The translations under genes and the position numbers were made by a program. Positions 9,535-20,992 of a stretch of DNA of 64,000 bases are shown piece by piece. The stretch covers positions 744,001-808,000 of the forward strand of contig OZ025786.1 in NCBI GenBank assembly GCA_964019425.1. The letters are read 5' to 3'. The notes under the pieces are model-generated. The model worked only from the letters and a program-made list of their open reading frames with translations, did no database searches and had not been told where the DNA came from. Origin of the DNA: Flectonema sp. DT1601 (lineage: Eukaryota; Euglenozoa; Diplonemea; Diplonemida; Diplonemidae). Within the stretch, counting starts at the first letter, position 1. The number at the start of each line of letters is the position of its first letter.

Positions 9535-10706
9535 AGAGATAACATAGTGAAAACATTAAATAAATTGTTCTGCCGTTCCGAATTCACACTAAAAGTTTTC
9601 CTATGACATAATCTTATATTACTTGATTCTTTTTTTTTTTAGCACTCATCATTAAGAACTACAAAGCACCAGTTAAGTAGATGCTCAAAGAAAGGATGTG
9701 AGCAAACCCAAAACTGATGTCTGCGGAATGTTCCGCTGGGGAGGTCTGGGGTAACCCACACCAAGATCACAATTATTTTTATAGTTTCGGCTCGATGAAA
9801 AGGAACAGAAATATAAAACAAAAATCTTTGAGATTAGCCTTATACTTCGTTGAACGCAGACAGAATTCCCTCAAACGAGAAAATAAATCATGGTTCCTTC
9901 TCCGACTACGTCGGTACAAAAAAAAAAAAAAAAACACTTTCTCTAAATGAACTTGGTTCCCCGGCGTTAGAATGACAAACAGAAGAGTGTTCAAAAGAAA
10001 TTAAACAAACAACTATCCTCAAGCGGAAGACTGCTTGAATAGCAAAGACCAAAGCCACCGCATACGCGAATTCACTGACGACGTCAATTCGTCACATAAC
10101 TACAACAACACCCACACTCTGTGAGGGACATTAATAGTACGAAAAAAATGATATGCAGAAAAGGGGGGGAATATAGAAAAGAAAGAAAAAAAAACACTTC
10201 CCAATATAAACAAACCATAACTGAACCAACAACTGAAATAAAAGGAGAAAAAAGAAAAACAGTGGCTATCACCAGCTGAAGCGGAATCTCTCTCTTTTGA
10301 TCGACAGAAACAGTGCCTTTTTGTTCGTTGAATTGAAAAAGGAAAATAGGTATCGCGTGCTCTCTGTTATTTCGAGAAGAGGTTCAAAGCTACATTTAAA
10401 AAAGAATTAAAAAATAATTGGATATTCCCAATTAATTTAAAATTTGCTTTTGTTTTGCACACGGAAAAAACCCATAATCAAATCAAACCTGTGAGAGAGG
10501 AAGTATTTGTCACTCACACATTCAACGTGAATACAACCAGGTGAAGTATTCTTTAAACTCTAAAAATCGTAACCAAAGGAGATGAGGATAACTAAATATA
10601 ACAAACAGGTTAGAAGGAAATTAAAACCAAAAAAACCAATACAAACAAACCACCGTGTGAGTAAATTATATAAAAGATACTTCGTTCGTAAAAGGTGGGT
10701 ATAAAA
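9535..10706. other. Intergenic between transposon remnant and OTU gene
   Basis: Apart from the SINE-like unit at 9830-9934 there is little. A minus-strand stretch at 9639-9770 reads somewhat protein-like but has no supporting start or family, and an imperfect palindrome (GAATTC...TGACG/CGTCA...) lies near 10070. Confidence 0.4.
9830..9934 (+). repeat. SINE-like unit S1 with A-tail
   Basis: Reads ATTAGCCTTATACTTCGTTG at the left and ends in the hairpin CCGACTACGTCGG, GTAC, and an A run. The same head and tail recur at 26430, 42324 and 44101; this copy lacks the middle part. Confidence 0.6.
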
Positions 10707-12047
10707 TCACGATGATATAAGCTTCTTATTCTTAGGCCTAGTAATTGGGTTGTAGTGTTCAGCATGAGGAGTTGCACAGAATGAAAGCCAGAGAGGTTCT
10801 TGATCTCCAGATGCTGGTCGTCGAGGACGAATCTGATGGCACTTTTCTGACAATGTTATAACATGAAATAATAATCCACAAGAATCCGCTGCTGCCTGAA
10901 GGGTAACATGGTCTCCCCAAGTATCTTGACGTGACATATCCTTGAGGTATACCTTATATTCTTCGTCAACGAAAGGAGAATACTGATCTGGATTATTTTT
11001 CAGATGTTTTACAATTAGGGATCTGACTTCCCTGTGACGAGAGTCATCCCCGTGGAGGTGCCATGCGATAGATCTAAATAAACAATTACCATCAGCCTTT
11101 ACTGGATGTTCAATAAAACCAAATTTCTTTAGTTGTAAATCGAGAGCATCACGTTCCGTGTTGAGAGATTTCGCACGAGGACTACCCAAGGGAGGACCAC
11201 GAGGGCTAACTACATCAGCGAGTAGAATCGGATCGCTTGCAGGACGCTTAACAGCAGCTCTAGGTGCAGGTTGTATAGTTGTTTGTAGTTGAGGAGGTGG
11301 GACTGGATGCATCTTCGGTGATACTGTTCCAGGTGTTTGAATAACTCTCCGCTGCTGCTGTCCGTTCGTGTAACTTCCAGTCCCATAGCTGCCTGCCGAG
11401 TTGTACGCTGCAGAACTGTTGTAAGGAGTCGTTTTCGCGGAACCAACCGCTTCAGCAGAATTGATCCTCTGTCTTGCGTCTTGCACGCAAAGCACCAGTC
11501 CATTTATTGCCATTTTAATAATCGTGTTCACGCGTCTTATCGTTTCTTGATAAAGCGGTTCACGCTCATTTACAACGCTACATATTGGTACAATAGATCC
11601 TTTCGCTTCAATTATCACTTCTCCATTTGATGTTCTGAGATAAGGTGAGCGAAGCTCCCGGAATGAAATTCCGTTTTTAGTCGAATGGATCTTCCACGTT
11701 GATATGTCAACCTTGATACCGTAGTTGTCACTACCGTATCTCCAAGATACTTTAGTTAAGTCCCTTAGTAGGGATATAAGTTCATCGCTTACCTCACTGT
11801 CGTGAAGCCTTTTTGTGCTTATGCTGTTTAATTTAGCATTTTTTGTTATACTTGCTTCCACTCTGAGAGTAACTGTTACCTCACCTTCGAACTCTGTTAC
11901 GTCGGTAACGACTCCAGCTCCATATAATTTTTCACTTCCATCTCGTAGATACCTAACAATTCTAGGAACCTCTGATTGGTGATCGAAACCAGAATTTCTT
12001 AAATCTGTTCGTGAAATCCAAAGTTTTACGACATCGTGTCTATTCAT
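10707..12047 (-). CDS. OTU-family deubiquitinase, 446 aa
   Basis: The C-terminal 140 residues form an OTU cysteine-protease domain: ADGNCLFRSIAWHL contains the Asp-Gly-Asn-Cys motif with Cys322 as nucleophile, and TPHAEHYN carries the catalytic His431. The domain cleaves ubiquitin from proteins. Residues 1-195 form an alpha/beta N-terminal region I cannot assign, joined by a Ser/Tyr/Gln- and Pro-rich linker (about 196-295). The catalytic set looks complete, so activity is likely. The ATG at 12047 follows T19-AATAACAGCAG, an acceptor-like site two bases upstream. The gene is intronless as read and ends naturally in TGA. Family sure; substrate unknown. Confidence 0.9.
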   Translation of the reverse strand: MNRHDVVKLWISRTDLRNSGFDHQSEVPRIVRYLRDGSEKLYGAGVVTDVTEFEGEVTVTLRVEASITKNAKLNSISTKRLHDSEVSDELISLLRDLTKVSWRYGSDNYGIKVDISTWKIHSTKNGISFRELRSPYLRTSNGEVIIEAKGSIVPICSVVNEREPLYQETIRRVNTIIKMAINGLVLCVQDARQRINSAEAVGSAKTTPYNSSAAYNSAGSYGTGSYTNGQQQRRVIQTPGTVSPKMHPVPPPQLQTTIQPAPRAAVKRPASDPILLADVVSPRGPPLGSPRAKSLNTERDALDLQLKKFGFIEHPVKADGNCLFRSIAWHLHGDDSRHREVRSLIVKHLKNNPDQYSPFVDEEYKVYLKDMSRQDTWGDHVTLQAAADSCGLLFHVITLSEKCHQIRPRRPASGDQEPLWLSFCATPHAEHYNPITRPKNKKLISS

Positions 12048-12394
12048 TACCTGCTGTTATTAAAAAAAAAAAAAAAAAAACACAATCTTTTTTGTTTTTA
12101 TACCCTTTTTTTTTTTATATAAAAGAATGTAGTGATGCTTCAACTCTCATATTTTTATGACATCTGAAGGTGGGAAGATAAGTTGAGAAATTCAAAAAGA
12201 CTTAAAACAAAACTATTTTTTTTTTTTTCCTAGTAATTGGAACAGTAGAACATAACGACAGTTTTAAGCAAAAGAAAAGGAAAGAAAGGAAAGAGAAGAA
12301 AAAAAAATGAATATAAAAATTAAAAAAAAAAACCACGATAAAGAAAGAAGAAGGAAAAAGGAGGAGAAAAAAAAAGAAGAAAAAAAAACAAAAA

Positions 12395-12428
<34 letters not shown>

Positions 12429-12893
12429 TCTACTTTTAGTTAAGAGACGAATAACTTGATTGGAGCCGAACACGAAGCAAACGCCAGATTCCGTCTTCCA
12501 AAAAACTGAACAAACAGAAAAAGACACGGCTCTTGCATGCTTCACCAACATTGGCTGAAAGGTATAAGATACGAGAATAGTTCCTCACGGCGTTACGTTG
12601 TCGTAAACGTTTACTGCTAATGTAGCAAAGGAAGTGTTTCGCAACAGGAAAGAAACCCCCTTCTATGTTAAGTTGTTAAGGCATTTGAAACATAAAGATT
12701 ATATAAAAAAAAGGAATCCTACCTGCGTGTCTTACAGATTGCAAATCTGTGCATCTCCGAATAGGTTCAAAAGAGTTCTCGAAAATGATCTCTTCATTCG
12801 AACAGAATATCACTGCTCTTTGATACGTGGATTATTTTCCTTTCCAAAAAGGTCAGTTGTTTTCGTTTCGTAGGTTCTTGCTTTTTTTTTTTT
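12048..12893. other. Intergenic, homopolymer-rich
   Basis: Contains T and A runs (for example T26 near 12402-12427). A 17-nt anticodon-arm-like stem-loop at 12734-12750 was considered and rejected as a tRNA. No gene seen. Confidence 0.45.
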
Positions 12894-13060
12894 GGGAAAA
12901 CCTCTAATTCCACGTAAATGTTACTGAAATGTCCGATCTCAACATGAAAGTTTCCGAAACGGACAGCTCCACACAAAAAAGTTTCCGAAATGGACAGCTC
13001 CACACAAAATAGTTTCCGAAATGGACAGCTCCACACACGAAAGTTTCCGAAATGGACAGC
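12894..13060 (+). repeat. Left inverted end with 31-bp tandem units
   Basis: Contains about four copies of a 31-bp unit with core GTTTCCGAAATGGACAGCTC. Mirror copy at 14122-14288. Confidence 0.8.
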
Positions 13061-14121
13061 AAAAAAAAAATTTTTTTTTTGTTGGCGAAATGAATTTTTT
13101 TTTTTTTTTTTCTCCGTTGCCTGCACCCAAAAAAACTTTTCGCTAGTGAACAACTTTTTTTTTCCCGTATAAAATTGCTATGGTAGGTAGTTTCATTTTC
13201 GCTGTTCAGTAAACGGAAAGGTTTTTCTTTCGCTATTCACTGAAAGTGATATTCGGATTTTTCGCTGTTCGGTAAGAAAACAAGGTTTTTCTTCGTTCCC
13301 AAATACACCGGGATGGCCGAGATGGGTTGGTTCTCAATGAGGGAAGGAGTAATTTAAGGTAAAGCAAGTGCTGTAATTACAACTAATACGTGCAGGGCCT
13401 GAATCAACCTCTTAGTACTCCTTCAACAGGTGACATAATAATATATACTAGTAGCTCGCTAATCAAGTGAAAGTCAGTAGCGGAGTAGTTCGGCTGATTG
13501 AATCTTTAGAAAAGTGTTCCGTGGGCTACTTTCACAGAAACTCCGAAAGGACAGTACTGTGTGGCTCAGTGAGGTGATCTCAGACTTGAGAACACTAAAT
13601 GGTTTCGCCACTCCACAGCTATTCATGTCAAGCCCTAGGCCGCTGATCATGTATACTTGGTTTTTGCGCTCTCATACCTCATCTTGGTTGGTACGACGTG
13701 TAGCGGAGACTTGTCTCTGCGTAGGTGACCCGGCCCTGCACACATACCGAGCTGTATCACTCTTCTAAAGATTCATGATGTTGGATTTCTCTTGTCTCCT
13801 GTCTGACGCTTGTGATGCACCTCTAGTATTTTAATACACTCTGAACTCTCATGGTTGTATGGGCTGACAAGTCGGGACAAGTGTCTCTACCCGAAATTCG
13901 TCCATCCCTATACCTGGCCCTGCACACATACCGAGCTATGCCGATCCAGGGGCGCAGTCAGGCCTAGCCCCAGGTCACACAGGTTCGGTGTATTTCACTC
14001 ATCTCGTCGGATGGCCTTGCCTTACGTAGGAAAAAATATTTTTTTGGGAGAAAAAAAAATCCCCATGACTTTGGGCGACCCCGAAATGCACTGGCAGTAA
14101 GCTATAAAAAAAAAAAAAACA

Positions 14122-14288
14122 GCTGTCCATTTCGGAAACTTTCGTGTGTGGAGCTGTCCATTTCGGAAACTATTTTGTGTGGAGCTGTCCATTTCGGAAA
14201 CTTTTTTGTGTGGAGCTGTCCATTTCGGAAACTTTCATGTTGAGATCGGACATTTCAGAAACTTTTTTGTGGAATTATAGTTTTTCCC
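14122..14288 (-). repeat. Right inverted end with 31-bp tandem units
   Basis: Reverse complement of the left end, including the order of the unit variants (ACGAAA, AAAATA and AAAAAA spacers). Confidence 0.8.
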
Positions 14289-17047
14289 TTTTTTTTTTTT
14301 TTTTTTTTTTTTTTCTTGAGTTCTGTATCTCTCGCATTCGAAACAAACTAATCTCATTTGATTCACTTCTCACAAATCACTTCCATAGAGTGATCGTTCA
14401 GCTACTATTTTTTATTTTTATTTCATTTTTTTTTCGGACGAAAAAAAAAAAAAAATAAGAATAGAAGACGGGTTCCCAATCGGTGGAACACCTCACGGCA
14501 CTGAAGAGATGCCGAAGTCGAAAGTTAAAAAAAAAAAAGGAGGGGAAAGCGAAGTTGGAGGGTGACAATAAATTACTACAAGCGGTTCACACACAAATAA
14601 GTTCACATAAAATAAAAATAAAAAAAATTTAAAAATTAAAAAAAGAAAGTTGGAGGGGAATTGTTTGTGCACGATGCCAAAAAGAAACTACAAAAAAAAT
14701 AAAAAAAATAAGCATCAATAAGAGAAGCCCATCTACCGGTCTTGTTGGCAACATTCTCGCCTTTACAAACTTGCTATGGATACTTAATTTCCGATTTGTT
14801 GTTTTTTTGTTTTTTTTCCCTCTTTTCTTCTTTGGCTAATGCAACGAATTAGTTCTTTTCACACACAGGGGGGCAAAAAAAAAGAAAAAAAAATTGGAGA
14901 ATTGAGAAAATGTGGCGAGTGCTGGACTTTCAGCAAGCGTTTTAACAAAAAAGAATCGTTCACCAGAAAAGGTATGGGTGATGCTACAACCACGCAGAAA
15001 GAAAATCGGGGTGAAGAACGGTGGGAAAAATAATAGTGGGGGAATAAGGGAAACGGTAAGAAAAAAAATAAAAAACTATCTTGGGAGGGGTCTATGTATT
15101 TATGTGCGTTGCTACCTGCTGGACCCCTTTGGGATCTCACCAGAGAATAAGCAAGCAAAGAAGTGTCTAACTACTAACTACTAATAATGAAACGGGAAAC
15201 AGAATTTTTATAAAAATAAAGGGGAGAAATACCTAACAGGACAGCTCAAACGGACTCTTTTCCTTTCATAGTCTGCCTGTCTACTCACATATGATACGAT
15301 TCCTATTCATACCAGTGAGCAATTTCAGAGCAACAGAACACGTCTTGCCAGACACACGCCACTGTAAGTAACTTCCTCACTATGAGACTGTCCTGTAACC
15401 TTCTTCTTTTTTTTTTTTTTTTTTTTTTTTTTTTGATTCTAATTCCCTCCTATTGGGTGACGAATCGCACAGGAATTTTTTTTTATGCACTAATAATTAA
15501 TTATTATTATCTCCAAAAAAAAAATAAAAAAAACAGAAATAGCAAAATGAAATTATGACAATTGTAGAGAGTGCACTCCGTCAGTAATTTAAGTTCCTTT
15601 GCTGCTGACTATTTTTTATTTGTTGAACACAAAAACAACAAAATGACTATTTTGTACTGGCAATGACGCATTTATGCACAAAGGGAACAGGAAAAAGAAA
15701 ATTGGATCAACTAAGCATAAAAGGCTAGCAACAACACCACGAAATAATTGTAATCTCTTTCATCAGAAATTATTATTATTATTTTTTTTTTTTTGCAAGT
15801 GAATGGAAAATTTCGCAGTATGGCCTATGATAATTTCTAAGAGAAAAAAAACCCCCCGAAGACTGGCACTTACACACGGCCATTCGAATGGGCGCAGCAA
15901 AGAGTCGGAAAGTAAAACAAACTTTTACTGTGAGATCGTACTTTTTTTTTTTTTTCTTCTTTTTTTTCCATTATTGAATACTTAGCAGTTGTTTTGATCA
16001 GTAGTAGTTTACTATTATTATTTTCTTTTTTAACAAAAAAAAGAAGAAAAAGACTAAGGAATGCCATTACATTACGAATACACTGTCTCTGGTCTCTGTC
16101 CAGCAACAGTTTTTACTACCGACTGAACAACAACAACAAAAATAAAATAAAAAAAAATAACGAAAGCACGTTAGCTGGTAGTGGGTCTGCTAAAGCTGAC
16201 AACTTAATAAATCGCTTATTTTTTTTTTTTTTTTTTTTTTTTCTGATACTTATTGCTACAGGACTGTTGGGAGAAGGAAAAAAAAAAGGAATCTCCCATA
16301 GAGATTAATATGTGTAGCATTACCAGTCAGATGGTCGGCTGTGTTACCTTAGTTGACCCGAACACGTTTTACCACGCATTATTTTAAAAAAAAAAAGGTC
16401 AAAAAAAAAGTATCATAATGCGCGTCAATACACAATAGATAAACACACGAAGGAAGGAAGGTTTTCTTTTTTTTTTTTTTTTTTTTTTTTGAAGGGGGTT
16501 TGATAAGCACATTAAAAATAATGCGCATATATAAGGTAAGGTTGTATCTTTTTTTTTGTGCCTACAAAACCTATTGTTCGGTTGAAAGAGAATTGGGGTG
16601 ACGTAACTTAACCCGTTCCTTTCGAACAAAACAAAACAAAAGTGTTGAGTAAAAAAAAGTTTTATAAAAAAAAAAAAAAATGAAGTTGACTGAATTTTCT
16701 TTTTAAATTAAATCTAAACTGCGTTGTTTTCGCTTTATAAAATTTAAAAAAAAAGAAAAAAAAGAAAAAAAAGAAGAAACACTAAATTATAGATGCTATC
16801 GGACAATGTCCGATCGCTACAGTTGGTGTTTTACATTCCACAAAAAAGACTGATCTTCGCTATAAAATAAGCGGAAGAAGAACAAGTAATTTGCCGGACA
16901 CGTCAAAAAAGAAATCTTTGTTCTTTTCTTCATAGTTTTAGGTCGTTTTTTTTTTTTTTTTTTTTTTTGGTTTTTCATAGTATTTCAAATCCCGTATTAA
17001 AAAAAAAATAATAAAACAAAAAACTTTTCTCGAAAAGTTGGTTGAGT
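14289..17047. other. Gene-poor, homopolymer-rich, 2.8 kb
   Basis: Dominated by poly(dT)/poly(dA) tracts of 15-30 nt (near 14290, 15411, 16219, 16468 and 16946). Short reading frames here are mostly Phe or Lys runs. No RNA gene, promoter motif or known repeat was recognised. Confidence 0.45.
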
Positions 17048-17536
17048 TCACTGGTCGTATCCGCTGTCATTTTGGGTAGTGGTTGAATAGTCGTAGTATC
17101 CATCCATTCTCTCTTGACTGTGATCGTTGTATCCGTTGTTGTAATCACGTCTGTACCCACCTTGTTGTTGATAGGCCACTACACCTGGAGATTCATAATT
17201 GTTTGGTGTGTGGATATGTTGATTGTAATGGTCATAGTGATGATGGTGCTGCTGTTGTTCCATCGCATGAGGTCTGTGTTTCTCTCTTCTTCGTCTTCCT
17301 TCTGGTCTATGAGGTCTGTATCCTCCAGCTCTTTCACCCATGTCTCCTGTTACTTGTTCATAACATCTGTCACAGAATCCCTTTCCTTCAAATGCTACTT
17401 TTGTTTTTGTCAGCAAGTCTTGACACTGCCAACATCTCTCACCTACTGCAATATCCCTCGTCTTTCCCATATAAGGGTTATGTCTATGAGGAGCATAGTC
17501 ACGGTCTTTCTTGCTGCTGCTACCGCAGTTACCCAT
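17048..17536 (-). CDS. N-myristoylated half-LIM/zinc-finger protein, 162 aa
   Basis: The N-terminus MGNCGSSSKK is a strong myristoylation site (Gly2, Ser6) with Cys4 as a likely palmitoylation site, so membrane attachment is expected. Residues 35-58 have CWQC...CDRC spacing like one zinc knuckle or half of a LIM domain. The remainder is His/Gln/Tyr-rich and disordered, with a run of four His. It lies 90 nt downstream of the PIG-O stop on the same strand, with an acceptor-like TATCACACAG in the gap. It could be a membrane-tethered adaptor, possibly flagellar; this is inference. ATG at 17536 is the only sensible start. Confidence 0.72.
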   Translation of the reverse strand: MGNCGSSSKKDRDYAPHRHNPYMGKTRDIAVGERCWQCQDLLTKTKVAFEGKGFCDRCYEQVTGDMGERAGGYRPHRPEGRRRREKHRPHAMEQQQHHHHYDHYNQHIHTPNNYESPGVVAYQQQGGYRRDYNNGYNDHSQERMDGYYDYSTTTQNDSGYDQ

Positions 17537-17555
17537 TTTATGGTGGTAGTGTTTC

Positions 17556-17572
17556 CTGTGTGATACGAATAT
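17556..17572 (-). promoter_or_regulatory. Candidate trans-splice acceptor for the half-LIM gene
   Basis: TATATTCGTATCACACAG on the minus strand lies inside the 90-nt gap after the PIG-O stop codon and 19 nt before the ATG. Confidence 0.4.
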
Positions 17573-17626
17573 AAAAAATTAACAATAACATTATAGAGCT
17601 ATGCCTAGCGTGTGATACCAAAGTCA

Positions 17627-19900
17627 TCACACTGCTCTAGTAATAATCATTTGTAAGACACATAATGATGTTATAACTACCGCAAACAACATACGAGGAG
17701 CAAAAATCTCCCAAATCATCAAGTGTTTTCGATGAATAGATACAGATAGCAGTATCCCAGTTTGATGAATGAAAAAACAAGCAAACCAAGAAGCAGGACG
17801 GGGATATGGAAGGCAAAAAGAACTGAAAGTATTCAGACCGACCAAAGCAACCCCTTGCAAGGTATGATGCAAAACTGAGAATCCAACAAAAGCAGCACCA
17901 ACATCAATACCAGAAAGTGTTGTCTGATGTCCACTATTAAAAAAAGTACCCCAAGAAAGTAGATATAAAATAACTCCTTTTAAATTAGAATCATGTTGGA
18001 ACTCATTTACAACTTTTACAATAAAAAAATGACCAAGCCATACAGGAGTCGTTCTCAATCCAACTATCATTATAAAAAAATATTTAAATTTTACACTTTC
18101 GAATCTCCTATCAAAAACACCAATCACAAAAGTTAATATCAGTAAAATAATGTAACCCAAATCATGATAAAATTTATCAATGAGAAATATTTTTAAAACA
18201 GCTGTAATTGATAAGAGCAATACGAGGATGATGTTGTTTAGAAGGTCGACGAATTCTCTCATTTTTCTTTTTTCAATATAATAACAAACAGTCGAATAGA
18301 TGAAACAAGGAAAACAAATAATAACAATCATTTCTCTCATTGATAACACATCATGAATTGATACAGAATCAGATTGCTGAAGGACATGAGTTCCAAAGAC
18401 TCTAACCGATCTGCCTGGAACAAACCATTTTGACGTGACTAAGACTACCATAGATAAAGCAATAAGCATCTTACCCATTGGATCATTTTGTTTTAAAAAA
18501 CAAAATAAAAGAGTGCTTTGAAGAAGATACAAAACAACAGCTTCTTCTCTAATAATATAACTATTTGAGAGAAGAGAGATAGAGTGAATCACAACTGGAA
18601 TCATATGTACAGGAAGGGTATACCCATCTTTAAAAGAAGTCCATATAGCGATAAGCGCACACCAAACAACAGCAATATACATTAAGGTGGGGTTCATTTC
18701 AGCCCATGCAGAGCGAGCATCGTTAGACATCCGTAATATTATTCTCTTAAGTAAATCCTTAATTACGTTTATTTCTTTTTTCAAACTGTTGATTGTGATT
18801 TTACTGTTTTTTGATTTCCATGTTTTTGATATTTTTTCAACTTTTTTCGTTAAAAATTCCATCTCATCTCTGTAATGAACAATCTCAACACCTTGCCCAA
18901 GCAATCCATTATATACCTGCCACATGTTGACAACCAGATTTTCTATATAGCTAATCATAGTAGTGGTTGATTCAAGTGAAGGAGTACTCGACAAGAAGTA
19001 TATTTGTTCATTTAAACATCCAACATTAACATACGGAATAGGTATTGATAACAAACATGACAGAGTTGTCGTTAAATCTATTTGCTGAATATCATCAGAA
19101 GGAGGCATCGAAATTGAATTCGGATTTCTAATAACTTCAATTGCTGATGTTACTTCTAACTCTGTTCCTCCCCCATGTTCTCCACCATCAGTCATGCCAT
19201 GGTCTCCGAATATCAATATAATGTTATCGCTATTTGAGAGCTTAGCTGTAATATTATTTATATTGTCGTTTGCTTCTACTATTTTACGTCTCATTTCGGG
19301 ATGATTTTTTCCATAACGGTGACCTGCATGGTCAATTCCTAGGAAGTGTAATATCGTCAAATCATGAATTAATTTATTATTTTGAATTACCAAATCAAGA
19401 TGATTCATGATACCGTTATCAACAGTGTCCAAATCATGAACATTAAACGACGGGAAAACACGAAAGGTAGTCCAAAGATGTTTTGGATACAATGCTAGCC
19501 ACGTGTCGTCACCCATAACTGCTGTTGTCAGTCCGTTTATATTTGATTGCTTGAGAATATTGTCTTCCGTGATACTGTCTGAATCAAAAGCTCTACCCAC
19601 TTCCATAAACGCAGGTATTCCTCCTGTTCCGATTGCCTTCAGTCGTTGAGCCGTAGCTGTTGGACTTTCAGATAATAATTTTGATGTTTTTCCTTTCATC
19701 GATTCGATCCCATCTTCGCCATCCTCAGTAGTCATATCGTATCGTAACGCATCGATTATTATGATGAGTGTTGGGATTCTATCTCGATCGGTGAATTTCG
19801 CAACACCCTCCGAATCACATTGCTCTCTCGGAAGGATAAATCCTTTGAAGAAAACAATAACAATCAACAGTTGTACAACAACAACTGCTGCAACCTTCAT
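17627..19900 (-). CDS. PIGO: GPI ethanolamine phosphate transferase 3 (PIG-O-like), 757 aa
   Basis: Adds ethanolamine phosphate to the third mannose of GPI anchors in the ER, the group later joined to protein. An N-terminal signal anchor (residues 3-22) precedes an alkaline-phosphatase-like catalytic domain: IIIIDALRYD (metal Asp), SPTATAQRLKAIGTGG (nucleophile Thr), EDNI, GDDTW, FNVHDLDTVDNGI, HFLGIDHAGHRYG and FGDHGMTDGGEHGGG. These are PIG-O hallmarks rather than PIG-N or PIG-G. About 10 membrane spans follow from residue 405. It is shorter than human PIG-O (about 1,090 aa), the loss falling in the membrane region. ATG at 19900 is chosen; the frame extends only two codons further, to a TTG. 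Confidence 0.92.
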   Translation of the reverse strand: MKVAAVVVVQLLIVIVFFKGFILPREQCDSEGVAKFTDRDRIPTLIIIIDALRYDMTTEDGEDGIESMKGKTSKLLSESPTATAQRLKAIGTGGIPAFMEVGRAFDSDSITEDNILKQSNINGLTTAVMGDDTWLALYPKHLWTTFRVFPSFNVHDLDTVDNGIMNHLDLVIQNNKLIHDLTILHFLGIDHAGHRYGKNHPEMRRKIVEANDNINNITAKLSNSDNIILIFGDHGMTDGGEHGGGTELEVTSAIEVIRNPNSISMPPSDDIQQIDLTTTLSCLLSIPIPYVNVGCLNEQIYFLSSTPSLESTTTMISYIENLVVNMWQVYNGLLGQGVEIVHYRDEMEFLTKKVEKISKTWKSKNSKITINSLKKEINVIKDLLKRIILRMSNDARSAWAEMNPTLMYIAVVWCALIAIWTSFKDGYTLPVHMIPVVIHSISLLSNSYIIREEAVVLYLLQSTLLFCFLKQNDPMGKMLIALSMVVLVTSKWFVPGRSVRVFGTHVLQQSDSVSIHDVLSMREMIVIICFPCFIYSTVCYYIEKRKMREFVDLLNNIILVLLLSITAVLKIFLIDKFYHDLGYIILLILTFVIGVFDRRFESVKFKYFFIMIVGLRTTPVWLGHFFIVKVVNEFQHDSNLKGVILYLLSWGTFFNSGHQTTLSGIDVGAAFVGFSVLHHTLQGVALVGLNTFSSFCLPYPRPASWFACFFIHQTGILLSVSIHRKHLMIWEIFAPRMLFAVVITSLCVLQMIITRAV

Positions 19901-20992
19901 TCTCAAAACTCTATTTCATTGTTGTAAGCAGTAAGATTAAAGTCTGTTAATAATAATGTAATTGGCTAAGCTACTGTTAAAGGTTTGCTTTTTTGTTGTC
20001 GTCGTTTTTTTTTTTTTTTTTTTCCCCTTTCTTCTTTTTTTACTTTCTTTTTTGCACTCATAAAGCCTTAAAGGGGAAGAAAAAAAAAAGAAAGAAAAAA
20101 GATCAGACGACAGCTAACTAATTATATAATAATATGAATTATTTATTACCACAAAAAAAATAAAAATAAAAAAAGATAAACACAACAACGAAGTTATTGC
20201 TGCAACGAGAAACTACTTTTGACTTTTTGACATTATTTACTAACACAGAAAGTAATTTGTCAGCAAAAAAAAAAAACAATCAATAAAGTCAGGGGGGGTG
20301 AAGAGAAAAAAAAGAAAAAAAGGAGGGTTGAAAAAAAAAATCTAGTTAATTGGAAGGAAATACAAAAAGAACAATTTTAGCGGTGGCTTAATGAGCCAGT
20401 CCGAAATGTTTCTTTAAAAAAAAAAAAAAAAAAATACTAGCCACAGTCAGCTGAAGTTACTCAGTGATAGTTTTGATACCAGTAATTAAACTTTAGAAGA
20501 TCAGCATGAATATCTAAACGTAGTACGCCCACATATAAAACAAAATGAATGCTTGCGGTGTCACATACACTACAACGCATGTATAATTTGACAACAGAAC
20601 AGATTCTATGGGGAATAAAGGGAACTACGGACACAAATACTACGAAACAACATTCAGAAAATAGCATTTGATGGCTACCTATGGATGGATGCTATACAGA
20701 AAAGACTACTCATCGTTCTTATGCCTCAATAGATCAGTACATGAGGAAGCTCTACCAACATAATGATCAAACAGAAGGCTCAGTAATCTAATGACTAACT
20801 GATGAAAAGGTGAGGGTCATTGTCGTACAAAAAAGCTTTTCTTTTAAGAAAAAAGAAGAAAAAGAGAGAAAAAAAAAGAACTGCTAAACAACAGTTTAAA
20901 AGGTAGTTAACAATAGGCAATCGGTACATATAAAACATAAAATGGAACACTACCCCGATGTGAATCTGACGCATCTGGTACAGTGAACAGTC
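19901..20992. other. Intergenic, 1.1 kb
   Basis: T/A runs near 20006-20100, 20264 and 20414. The 20460-20820 part has ordinary composition and contains the 3' UTR of the kinase gene. No RNA gene recognised. Confidence 0.45.

Larger units (their letters stand above)
12894..14288. mobile_element. Mobile element with 167-bp inverted ends made of 31-bp units
   Basis: The two ends, 12894-13060 and 14122-14288, are equal-length inverted copies. Each starts GGGAAAA at the outside, passes through a GTCCGATCTCAACATGAAAG segment and then about four tandem 31-bp units (core GTTTCCGAAATGGACAGCTC). The roughly 1060-bp interior has no long reading frame. It contains a short direct repeat (CCCTGCACACATACCGAGCT near 13733 and 13919) and a nested inverted pair (GAATCTTTAGAA near 13500, TTCTAAAGATTC near 13763). 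TTCTTG occurs outside both T-tract flanks and may be a target duplication, but poly(T) makes this uncertain. Looks like a non-autonomous DNA transposon or foldback element. Confidence 0.75.

Noticed and set aside
12734-12750. Anticodon-arm-like stem-loop with GCA (tRNA-Cys-like)
   Set aside because: ACAGA-TTGCAAA-TCTGT pairs well, but no acceptor stem, D-arm or proper T-arm can be built around it.
12794-13153. Long minus-strand frame with repeated FRKLFCVELSISET-like motifs
   Set aside because: Translation of the 31-bp units of an inverted transposon end; not a protein repeat.
13311-13345. TGGCCGAGATGGG, matching an RNA polymerase III A-box
   Set aside because: No B-box at a fitting distance and no cloverleaf; probably chance within the inverted-end element.
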